Source of the DNA: Tychonema litorale BBK16
GTDB taxonomy: Bacteria; Cyanobacteriota; Cyanobacteriia; Cyanobacteriales; Microcoleaceae
Reading direction: 5' to 3'
DNA: 6,058 nucleotides
NCBI RefSeq assembly: GCF_021648855.1
Contig: NZ_JAKJHX010000067.1
Location: 22,043-28,100 of the forward strand
Part shown: piece after piece, positions 1 through 5,173 of the stretch
Layout of the letters: the number at the start of each line of letters is the position of its first letter
Numbering within the stretch: the first letter of the stretch is position 1
The notes under the pieces: generated by a model
Seen by the model: only the letters and a program-made list of their open reading frames with translations
The model's database searches: none
Told to the model about the DNA's origin: nothing
Translations under genes and position numbers: made by a program

Positions 1-186
1 GATATGATTAGCGAAATTACTTTAGCAATGGTTAACAATATTGGTTTAGGAAAAATTGCGAGTGTAATTCATCCGTATCCGACGCAAGCTGATGCGATTC
101 GCAAAGCTGGGGATGCGTACAATCGCACTCGCTTGACACCGTTTGTGAAGAATTTGTTTAATAAATGGCTGGCTTGGACTCGGTAG
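1..186 (+). CDS. Mercuric-reductase-like FAD/NAD(P) disulfide oxidoreductase, C-terminal fragment
   Basis: This is the last 61 codons of a gene that begins before the window, and the frame is open from base 1. The peptide matches the C-terminal dimerisation domain of class I pyridine nucleotide-disulfide reductases (the dihydrolipoamide dehydrogenase and MerA group). The key motif is HPYPTQAD at residues 24-31 of the fragment. The position held by the catalytic His in dihydrolipoamide dehydrogenase is Tyr here (Y26), as in mercuric reductase, and the partner Glu position is Asp (D31). The protein ends in NKWLAWTR and lacks the Cys-Cys tail of true MerA. It is therefore better called a MerA-like reductase of unknown substrate than a mercury-resistance enzyme. 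The FAD domain and the redox-active CxxxxC motif lie outside the window, so the substrate cannot be judged. It is convergent with the Uma2 gene. Confidence 0.82.
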   Translation, partial: DMISEITLAMVNNIGLGKIASVIHPYPTQADAIRKAGDAYNRTRLTPFVKNLFNKWLAWTR

Positions 187-225
187 TTTGAAGTGTATTG
201 AATCAACACCAGTTACAATTGAACC

Positions 226-261
226 GTAGATACTGTCTTGACCTGTCAAGACAGTATCTAC
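226..261. terminator. 17-bp perfect inverted repeat between convergent genes, candidate bidirectional terminator
   Basis: The arms at 226-242 and 245-261 are perfectly complementary over 17 bp with only CT between them. In RNA this gives a stem of about 16 bp with a 4-base loop. It lies 39 bases after the reductase stop codon and 27 bases after the Uma2 stop codon, so it is placed to end both convergent transcripts. No run of T follows on either strand, so it is not a classic intrinsic terminator. It could act as an RNA-stabilising 3' hairpin or be a copy of a dispersed palindrome. Confidence 0.5.
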
Positions 262-288
262 AGAGATTGCGGTTTTCAACATTCCGAT

Positions 289-873
289 TTATGCTTCTGT
301 TTCTGTTTCAAATCCAACGCCTTCATACAGAAGCGCGATCGGCAAATCAAACCCAACACTTGATAAACTGATAATCTCCCCAGCAGTGTAAGAATAATAC
401 AGCCACATTCTACCCTCTCCCCGACAGTAACGTTCCACAAAAATCTTTTGTGAATCAATCAAGATATACTCTTGCAAAGTGGGAATTTTTAGGTAACAAG
501 TGAATTTTTCATCCCTATCCTTACCACTTGTACTAGGGGAAAGAACTTCCACAATAATTTTAGGATTCTGAATGAATTGGCGGGAATTCAAGTCTTGAGG
601 ATCGCAACTGACTATCACATCAGGGTAGTAGTAACGGCTTTGAAAACTGACTTGCAATTTCACATCTGACACATTCATCCTACATCCTGTGGAACGTAGA
701 TGCGGGCGTAATGCAGTGTAAAAGTTGAGCGCAAGGTCGTTATGGGCAATTGTACCGCCCGTCATGGCAAAAACTTCGCTGTTGACATATTCGTGGCGAA
801 TCTCTTGTTGAGCTTCCCATGCGAGATATTCCTCAACGGACATTTTTTGTGGTGCTTGGGGAATGGCTATCAT
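289..873 (-). CDS. Uma2-family (DUF820) putative PD-(D/E)XK nuclease
   Basis: This 194-residue protein starts MIAIPQAPQKMSVEEYLAWE and is of usual length for the Uma2 family, which is restriction-endonuclease-like and strongly expanded in cyanobacteria. Visible family features are the N-terminal helix (11-30), the E/G region EVFAMTGG (33-40), the YYYPDVIV strand with acidic D85, IVEVLSPST with E109 (106-114), and the KDRDEKF stretch with K123. D85 and E109 are the likely metal ligands. The true substrate of the family is not established, and members are often single genes with no fixed partner. The reading frame stays open to a TTG at 936, but those 21 extra residues do not look like the family, so ATG 873 is chosen; no Shine-Dalgarno sequence is seen. 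It follows the kinase gene by 71 bases on the same strand, with an extended -10 element in the gap. Confidence 0.9.
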   Translation of the reverse strand: MIAIPQAPQKMSVEEYLAWEAQQEIRHEYVNSEVFAMTGGTIAHNDLALNFYTALRPHLRSTGCRMNVSDVKLQVSFQSRYYYPDVIVSCDPQDLNSRQFIQNPKIIVEVLSPSTSGKDRDEKFTCYLKIPTLQEYILIDSQKIFVERYCRGEGRMWLYYSYTAGEIISLSSVGFDLPIALLYEGVGFETETEA

Positions 874-900
874 AACAAAATGTTTGTCAATGTTACTTTG

Positions 901-909
901 ATTATAGCA
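901..909 (-). promoter_or_regulatory. Extended -10 promoter element for the Uma2 gene
   Basis: On the minus strand the sequence reads TGCTATAAT, a perfect TATAAT preceded by TGn. It ends 27 bases before the chosen ATG at 873, which would leave a leader of about 20 bases. No convincing -35 hexamer lies 16-18 bases upstream, as is common for extended -10 promoters. It suggests Uma2 can be transcribed independently of the kinase gene. Confidence 0.45.
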
Positions 910-944
910 TGAGGCGTGGAACAATCGCCCAAACAAACCCTAGA

Positions 945-1793
945 TTAAAAATCCCCTTCATCTACTTGGAATACAGTCAATCCCAAGCTTCTCCACATAT
1001 CAACAACTTGTTGGCGATCGTCCAACACGAACTTAATGTTATACTTCCCTTCAATATGCTGGCGATAGATTTCTTCTTTCATAATCGCATCCTTCCTCAT
1101 GTCTCCCGTTTTCCGCAGATGAATAGCAGCATAATTAACCTCATATTGCTGCAACCATTTTTCAGTTTGAGGCTGACAATCATCGGTTCTGCCCGAAACT
1201 ACGATAATATTAACGCTAGACTGCCACTTGCGGATGGTATCTAAGACGGGCAGATTCGGTAAATCGCGATCGCACTTTGAAGCATCGAAAGGATTTCTAC
1301 CATTCAGAAGCGATAAAGTACCGTCCATATCCACAATAATTGCATCGGGCAAATCGGGATTATATTCCGGTGGCTGAACAGGAACACGTACATACCTATT
1401 ATACATCTTCATAATCACATCTTTGCCAACAGAATTGAGTCTTTTTAAATCCCGTTTAATACATTCCTCCACCGGAACTTCCAGGAAAGAATCATTAACT
1501 TCGACAATAGCTTTACCTTTAACCAACTCTTTAATATGTTCGATATGCGGCCCAAAGTTAGTATCATCAACAATGACGTGTTTGCCACTTTCCAAAGCCA
1601 TCAAAATAATCGTATCTCTCAACTGCACAATAAACTTTTCATTCGCCGGCGACCAATGAGAAGCATGAGCCATTTCTCGCAACAAATCTTTATTGCTACG
1701 CACCCATCTAGCAGGTTCAGACAGCAGCAATTCCTTAGCAAATTGAGATTTTCCAGAAGCAGGTAAACCGACAAGAACAATAACTCTTTTCAT
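945..1793 (-). CDS. T4 Pnkp-type polynucleotide 5'-kinase / 3'-phosphatase (RNA end healing)
   Basis: This 282-residue two-domain protein is collinear with T4 polynucleotide kinase (about 301 aa). The N-terminal kinase domain has the P-loop GLPASGKS (9-16; K15, S16), SNKD (33-36) with D36 in the place of the T4 general base D35, and arginines R114 and R118 in the lid region. The C-terminal HAD phosphatase domain has DMDGT (155-159; D155 nucleophile, D157 acid/base), NGR (R166), SGR (200-202), GDMRKD with K234, and DDR (258-260). Both active sites appear complete. In the T4 pathway the enzyme removes the 2',3'-cyclic phosphate or 3'-phosphate and phosphorylates the 5'-OH, preparing broken RNA for ligation. 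The ATG at 1793 gives MKRVIVLVGLP, which starts like T4 Pnkp. No Shine-Dalgarno sequence is present, and a heptamer repeat abuts the start. The RNA ligase gene lies upstream on the same strand. A role in DNA end repair cannot be excluded. Confidence 0.94.
   Translation of the reverse strand: MKRVIVLVGLPASGKSQFAKELLLSEPARWVRSNKDLLREMAHASHWSPANEKFIVQLRDTIILMALESGKHVIVDDTNFGPHIEHIKELVKGKAIVEVNDSFLEVPVEECIKRDLKRLNSVGKDVIMKMYNRYVRVPVQPPEYNPDLPDAIIVDMDGTLSLLNGRNPFDASKCDRDLPNLPVLDTIRKWQSSVNIIVVSGRTDDCQPQTEKWLQQYEVNYAAIHLRKTGDMRKDAIMKEEIYRQHIEGKYNIKFVLDDRQQVVDMWRSLGLTVFQVDEGDF
1266..1273. repeat. HIP1 octamer inside the kinase/phosphatase gene
   Basis: This is an exact GCGATCGC, the highly iterated palindrome of cyanobacterial genomes. 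Its presence inside the kinase/phosphatase gene suggests that the gene has been resident in a cyanobacterial genome for some time. Confidence 0.9.
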
Positions 1794-1863
1794 GGTAAAT
1801 TCGTAATTCGTAATTGGGAATCGGGAATTGGGAATTGGGAATTTGGAATTGGGAATTCGGCAT
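1794..1863. repeat. Degenerate 7-bp tandem repeat (10 units)
   Basis: Ten consecutive 7-base units run without a phase break. On the + strand they are ggtaaat, tcgtaat twice, tgggaat, cgggaat, tgggaat twice, ttggaat, tgggaat and tcggcat. All units end in AT and eight of the ten in AAT. Tandem heptamers of this kind are a known feature of cyanobacterial intergenic DNA (short tandemly repeated repetitive sequences). The array fills half of the ligase-kinase spacer and begins directly at the kinase start codon, so on the mRNA it would form the 5' leader with an (ATTCCCA)n-like sequence. Confidence 0.88.
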
Positions 1864-1873
1864 TAATATTCTG

Positions 1874-1901
1874 TTTATAACATCCATTAAATCCGTTACA
1901 A
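1874..1901 (-). promoter_or_regulatory. Candidate promoter for the kinase/phosphatase gene
   Basis: On the minus strand, TTGTAA (1901-1896) is followed after 16 bases by TATAAA (1879-1874), and TGT directly precedes the -10, giving an extended -10 element. It lies just upstream of the heptamer repeat, which would then sit wholly in the 5' leader of the kinase mRNA. The match is moderate, and readthrough from the ligase gene is equally possible. Confidence 0.35.
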
Positions 1902-1926
1902 AATCCGCTGTCGAACCGAACTTCTT

Positions 1927-3012
1927 CTACAATCCCAAATTAATATAATCCAAACCCAATAACTCCTCCATCTTATTAATAGTAACATCGCGGAGAGCTT
2001 CCTTGACACCCGCAACTCTGCGTGCCCGCAAAGAAAACAAAATTCCCGAATACGGCAAATGCTTGACAGCTAACGCAAAATCTTTCTGCACTTCAATATG
2101 TTGGTGTTGTCGGTAAATCTCCTCGATTTCTTCAACCAAACATTGATATTTGTCCTTAACTTTTTGATACAACTCAGTCCATTCAGGAAAATAAGCTAAA
2201 AACTCTTCTCCTTCATTTGTCAAAATAATCTCGATCATCCTACGAGTAGAAAACCCTTCGCGCAGATGGGAAATCGCCACATATTGAGGAGACTTAACTT
2301 TAACTCGGTTGAACTCAGCATCGCAGATAATATACCCTTCCGAATCCATCGGATCTAAATGTTGAGATGCTTCGATCACTTCTTTCCAGCTAGTCAAAGG
2401 ATAGGATTTTACCAATTCCCATCCATATTTGTTAGCCCAAATAGTCGGCTCTGTTTCTAGCAATGTTTGAGTATTGCGAACACCATGAAATACGATTTGA
2501 TTGTTTTTTTGTTGGACAACTATTCGATTGTAAGGTGTCATCAACTCAAAGATAAAACATTGGTCGGTTTCTTGTGGCAATTGATATCCTAATTCTTGCC
2601 AAACTTTCCAAAAAAGTTCGGCAAAGCTGAATCCAAAACCGTTAACTTCTCCTGCTGCGTCGGGAGTTCCGCTAGATTGCACTCTCCATTCTCCATTGTA
2701 AAAGTACAGTACAATCAGAGAACCATCGAGTTTTTCGTAAACTTTGGCACTGTTCCAATCAATAGTAGCGGCGTGGCCTTCTCCGTAGTTAAAAAATTTG
2801 TCGTAGGGATAAGAGACTATCTGCCAATCTTGGGATGAGTCTAAAATGATACCCCGACACTGTTGGACTATTTTTTCTCCCAGCGGGGATTCTATCTGCG
2901 AGTATTTCAGACAGACGAGATGAGGATATTGCCGATCGCGCGTAACCTTGATATGATAGGTTTCGGACAAACTTTCTAACCCGTGCTGGCGTAAATACTC
3001 TTGCAGTTCCAC
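1927..3012 (-). CDS. T4 Rnl1-type (RnlA family) ATP-dependent RNA ligase
   Basis: This 361-residue protein is close in length to T4 RNA ligase 1 (374 aa) and aligns with its nucleotidyltransferase domain. Shared elements are CRGI (52-55; R53), DKFFN (71-75; K72), motif I KLDGS (94-98; K94 would be the AMP-bound lysine), motif III FEL (E156) followed by PYNRIVV, motif IIIa FHGVRN (175-180), motif IV EGYI (E225, G226) and motif V VKVKS (K238, K240) followed by QY (Y244). It should join 3'-OH and 5'-phosphate RNA ends through enzyme-AMP and RNA-adenylate intermediates. Two differences from T4 stand out. The position matching T4 K119 is S114, in VQSSGT, and the helical C-terminal part (about 255-361) shows no evident likeness to the T4 tRNA-specificity domain. 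The start is GTG, fixed by an AGGAG 6 bases upstream and an in-frame stop at 3022-3024. The kinase/phosphatase lies downstream on the same strand. Confidence 0.93.
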   Translation of the reverse strand: MELQEYLRQHGLESLSETYHIKVTRDRQYPHLVCLKYSQIESPLGEKIVQQCRGIILDSSQDWQIVSYPYDKFFNYGEGHAATIDWNSAKVYEKLDGSLIVLYFYNGEWRVQSSGTPDAAGEVNGFGFSFAELFWKVWQELGYQLPQETDQCFIFELMTPYNRIVVQQKNNQIVFHGVRNTQTLLETEPTIWANKYGWELVKSYPLTSWKEVIEASQHLDPMDSEGYIICDAEFNRVKVKSPQYVAISHLREGFSTRRMIEIILTNEGEEFLAYFPEWTELYQKVKDKYQCLVEEIEEIYRQHQHIEVQKDFALAVKHLPYSGILFSLRARRVAGVKEALRDVTINKMEELLGLDYINLGL

Positions 3013-3018
3013 GATGTA

Positions 3019-3023
3019 CTCCT
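3019..3023 (-). promoter_or_regulatory. Ribosome binding site fixing the GTG start of the RNA ligase
   Basis: On the minus strand AGGAG lies 6 bases before GTG (3012-3010). An in-frame TAG overlaps it (3024-3022), so no upstream start is possible. It is the clearest Shine-Dalgarno sequence among the minus-strand genes. Confidence 0.8.
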
Positions 3024-3041
3024 AAATTGGTCGTCTTTTCT

Positions 3042-3079
3042 ATATTATATATGACTGCATATTTTAGCAACTTTGTCAA
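3042..3079 (-). promoter_or_regulatory. Candidate promoter of the RNA ligase gene
   Basis: On the minus strand TTGCTA (3070-3065) is followed after 17 bases by TAATAT (3047-3042), with an overlapping TATAAT at 3049-3044. A perfect TTGACA also occurs at 3079-3074, but its distance to the -10 hexamers is too long (24-26 bases) for a standard promoter. Transcription would start about 20 bases before the ribosome binding site. The segment overlaps a candidate promoter of the divergent secreted-protein gene. Confidence 0.4.
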
Positions 3080-3092
3080 GACAATATAAAAT
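3064..3092 (+). promoter_or_regulatory. Candidate promoter of the secreted-protein gene
   Basis: On the + strand TTAGCA (3064-3069) and TAAAAT (3087-3092) are 17 bases apart, and TATAAA overlaps at 3085-3090. The leader to ATG 3204 would be about 105 bases. The matches are weak and the region is AT-rich, so this is tentative. Confidence 0.25.
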
Positions 3093-3190
3093 CATTTTTT
3101 TGCTGAAAAGCTATGATTGCTTCTGTATTTTGAATTATGGTTGTACATAGGTGAATGCAGTTCTATGAACAACTCCAATGTTTCAATATC

Positions 3191-3195
3191 AAGGA
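3191..3195 (+). promoter_or_regulatory. Ribosome binding site choosing start 3204
   Basis: AAGGA lies 8 bases before ATG 3204. The frame is open further upstream, with possible starts at 3117 (TTG) and 3165 (ATG). Only 3204 has a ribosome binding site and places a signal peptide at the N-terminus. Confidence 0.65.
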
Positions 3196-3203
3196 AAAAC
3201 ACA

Positions 3204-3761
3204 ATGAACAAAAAATTATTAGTTTTGGCGACTTCTGCGTGTTTATTGACGGCTTTAGTACCTGCTTCGGTAGTTTTTGGAGCCTCGAAATCGCTTGAGC
3301 GACAACCGGAAGCACAACAACTTGCTCAAGCCGGTACTCCTGTTGCAGTCAATGAAATTTTGCCAAAGTTAAAAGGTAAAACGCAAGTACCAATTTTCAT
3401 TCCCAGTATTCTTGCTTCAGAGAAACTTTACTATCAAATCACGGCAAAAGCAGACAGCTATACGATTTCTATGGAGTATACAGCAGACTGTCGTGGTGCG
3501 GGAGCTTGCTCTTTTGGAGAAATTAGAGCTCAAAAAGGTGGTGCTTTTTCTACAAAAATGGAAGGGGTAACTAAGACGTTGAAAAATGTGCAACTTGCGG
3601 GTGGTATGAAAGGAGTTTTTCATAATGGTTGCGGGGCTTACTGTACGGCATCGGTTGAATGGAAAGCTCAGGGAGTTCTCTACACGGTAGCAATTAAAAA
3701 TGGAGGGGAAGCTGATGTAATTAAGATTGCAAATTCGGCGATTCAAGCAGGGAAGCGTTAA
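3204..3761 (+). CDS. Secreted protein of unknown function with four mature-domain cysteines
   Basis: This is a 185-residue protein. Residues 1-27 are a typical signal peptide: positive MNKK, a hydrophobic stretch LLVLATSACLLTALV, then P20 and a likely signal peptidase I site near VFG or GA at 24-27. A Cys at 13 lies inside the hydrophobic core and does not fit a lipobox. The next segment (28-45) is low-complexity and Gln/Ala-rich. The folded part seems to run from about 47 (VNEILPKLKGKTQVPIF) to the end. It has two close Cys pairs, DCRGAGAC and GCGAYC, probably two disulfides in the periplasm or outside the cell. The final segment VEWKAQGVLYTVAIKNGG and IKIANSAIQAGKR resembles, from memory, uncharacterised cyanobacterial secreted proteins; I can name no function. 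It is divergent from the RNA ligase, and nothing in it suggests a role in RNA repair. Confidence 0.85.
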   Translation: MNKKLLVLATSACLLTALVPASVVFGASKSLERQPEAQQLAQAGTPVAVNEILPKLKGKTQVPIFIPSILASEKLYYQITAKADSYTISMEYTADCRGAGACSFGEIRAQKGGAFSTKMEGVTKTLKNVQLAGGMKGVFHNGCGAYCTASVEWKAQGVLYTVAIKNGGEADVIKIANSAIQAGKR

Positions 3762-4072
3762 GAATTTGTGGGTGAGGTAAATCTGAAGCTAGGATGTTTA
3801 TCAAGTGATTTACTTGGCATTATAAGCTGTTCAGCGTATTTGTAGCAGTTGCGATCGCAAACAGCGTAATAAAAATTCATATCACTGGCAGTAAATATCT
3901 GCTTGCTCGGTGGAATACTTTATGGGAAATATAATAGAGGCTGACTGGTCATGGCGGTCAAAATCTGATATTTATATTGTAGTCCCCTGAATTATGGCAA
4001 CCACAGATTAAAGTCCCCACCTGCGGTAGGCTAGATTAGGTGAATATATTGGCTCATTCCAAGCTCGATCTT
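3762..4072. other. Intergenic spacer between the secreted-protein gene and hemC
   Basis: I see no gene in this stretch. It holds two competing weak hairpins after the upstream stop codon. One is CAAGT/ACTTG at 3802-3806 and 3812-3816. The other is AGGTAAATC/GATTTACTT at 3775-3783 and 3807-3815, with one G-U pair. Neither has a T tract. A HIP1 site sits within the palindrome TTGCGATCGCAA (3849-3860). A lone TATAAT at 3930-3935 has no -35 at normal spacing and lies 137 bases before the hemC ATG; it could be part of the hemC promoter. Confidence 0.6.
3851..3858. repeat. HIP1 octamer in the spacer before hemC
   Basis: This is an exact GCGATCGC, extended to the 12-bp palindrome TTGCGATCGCAA at 3849-3860. 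Confidence 0.9.
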
Positions 4073-5044
4073 ATGTCTACAACCGCATCTGCTCCCTCAC
4101 GAACCGTCCGCATCGGTTCCCGCAAAAGCCAACTCGCTCTAGTCCAAACACACTGGGTGCAAGCAGAGCTACAGAAACAATTCCCGCAACACACTTTTGA
4201 AGTGCACATGATGGCCACCCAAGGGGATATAATTCTGGATGTAGCCCTGGCAAAAATTGGTGATAAAGGACTTTTCACTAAAGAATTAGAAACGGGAATG
4301 CTGAACAATGAAACGGATTTTGCCGTTCATTCCCTGAAAGATTTGCCTACCAATTTGCCCGAAGGTTTGATGTTAGGATGTGTCACCGAACGGGAAAATC
4401 CTGCTGATGCTCTCGTAGTTCACGAAAAGCACAAAGACAAGCAACTCGACACACTACCGAAAGGTGCGATTATTGGCACTTCTTCCCTGCGACGACTTGC
4501 TCAACTGCGCCATCATTTTCCTCATTTTGAATTTAAAGATATTCGTGGCAATCTGAATACTCGACTTGCGAAATTGGATGATGGCGGTTATGACGCGATT
4601 ATTTTAGCATTTGCGGGATTAGAAAGATTGGGTATGGCCGATCGCATTCATCAAGTTATCGCCCCCGAAATCTCCCTCCACGCCGTCGGACAGGGTGCTT
4701 TGGGTATCGAATGTCGCACTGGAGATCCAGAAATTCTCGAAATAATTAAAGTTCTAGAACATTCGGAAACTGCCCAAAGATGTCATGCTGAACGGGCATT
4801 TTTGCGAGAATTAGAAGGCGGTTGTCAAGTACCGATTGGTGTCAATACCAAAATAGAAAACGGTCAATTAACTTTGACTGGAATGGTATCTAGTTTAGAT
4901 GGTCTACGATTTGTGAAAGATACTGTTTCTGGCGCTGCTGAAACTCCTGAACTTTTGGGAGTTGACCTCGCTCAACGCTTGCGTGGACAGGGAGCTAGTG
5001 AAATTTTGGAAGAAATTTTCATCGAAGTTCAACGCGGTTCTTAA
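4073..5044 (+). CDS. hemC: Porphobilinogen deaminase (hydroxymethylbilane synthase)
   Basis: This 323-residue protein polymerises four porphobilinogen molecules into hydroxymethylbilane, the third common step from 5-aminolevulinate to haem and chlorophyll, in the cytoplasm. Family motifs in order are [14 protein letters not shown] (13-26), TQGD (49-52), [13 protein letters not shown] (61-73), [12 protein letters not shown] (82-93) with catalytic D90, IGTSSLRR (134-141), [10 protein letters not shown] (156-165), [11 protein letters not shown] (203-213) and the cofactor loop EGGCQVPIG (248-256), where C251 carries the dipyrromethane cofactor. All expected residues are present. The frame is open to a GTG at 4040, but the ATG at 4073 gives the usual cyanobacterial start a short distance before the RIGSRKSQ strand. 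No clear ribosome binding site precedes either. It stands alone; the downstream protease has its own candidate promoter. Confidence 0.97.
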   Translation: MSTTASAPSRTVRIGSRKSQLALVQTHWVQAELQKQFPQHTFEVHMMATQGDIILDVALAKIGDKGLFTKELETGMLNNETDFAVHSLKDLPTNLPEGLMLGCVTERENPADALVVHEKHKDKQLDTLPKGAIIGTSSLRRLAQLRHHFPHFEFKDIRGNLNTRLAKLDDGGYDAIILAFAGLERLGMADRIHQVIAPEISLHAVGQGALGIECRTGDPEILEIIKVLEHSETAQRCHAERAFLRELEGGCQVPIGVNTKIENGQLTLTGMVSSLDGLRFVKDTVSGAAETPELLGVDLAQRLRGQGASEILEEIFIEVQRGS

Positions 5045-5051
5045 ACTTCTG

Positions 5052-5078
5052 AAAACCATTTATTCTTTACGGTTTTTT
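5052..5078 (+). terminator. Weak candidate terminator after hemC
   Basis: AAAACC (5052-5057) pairs with GGTTTT (5071-5076) across a 13-base loop, and the right arm runs into six T residues (5073-5078). It begins 7 bases after the hemC stop codon. The stem is short and AT-rich, so termination would be inefficient at best. Confidence 0.25.
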
Positions 5079-5105
5079 GATGCGATAAATCGCCTTTTGT
5101 ACATT
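5077..5105 (+). promoter_or_regulatory. Candidate promoter of the serine protease gene
   Basis: TTGATG (5077-5082) and TACATT (5100-5105) are separated by 17 bases, with 4 of 6 consensus matches in each hexamer. It lies in the hemC-protease spacer, about 68 bases before ATG 5174, and supports transcription of the protease independent of hemC. Confidence 0.35.
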
Positions 5106-5173
5106 AAAAATAATTGGCGGTTAGTTTTGGCAAAACAGGTACATCAGCAATCTACTTCAGGGAAAGGCAAAAT

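Noticed and set aside
874..936. Uma2 start at TTG 936 (21 extra residues)
   Set aside because: The extra residues do not fit the family, the start codon is weak, and the region contains a strong extended -10 element. ATG 873 gives the usual MIAIPQ-type start.
909..1244. Open frame of 111 codons on the + strand
   Set aside because: It lies antisense to the kinase/phosphatase gene, has no recognisable domain and reads like a shadow of that gene.
945..3012. RNA ligase and kinase as part of a prophage
   Set aside because: No phage structural, integration or replication genes occur in the window. The neighbours are ordinary cyanobacterial genes, and a HIP1 site lies inside the kinase gene.
244..3087. 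TGTCAAGACA followed by NTAT shared by the hairpin (244-257) and the ligase promoter region (3074-3087)
   Set aside because: It is 13 of 14 identical, but a rough estimate of all 14-mer pairs in a 6-kb window on both strands predicts several such matches by chance, so a shared regulator site cannot be claimed.
3117..3203. Upstream starts (TTG 3117, ATG 3165) for the secreted protein
   Set aside because: They would bury the signal peptide inside the protein. Only ATG 3204 has a Shine-Dalgarno sequence and a free N-terminal signal peptide.
3417..3746. Open frame of 109 codons on the minus strand
   Set aside because: It is antisense to the secreted-protein gene, with no family likeness or ribosome binding site.
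3775..3816. Hairpins after the secreted-protein gene as an intrinsic terminator
   Set aside because: The stems are 5-9 bp, AT-rich and mutually exclusive, and no T tract follows.
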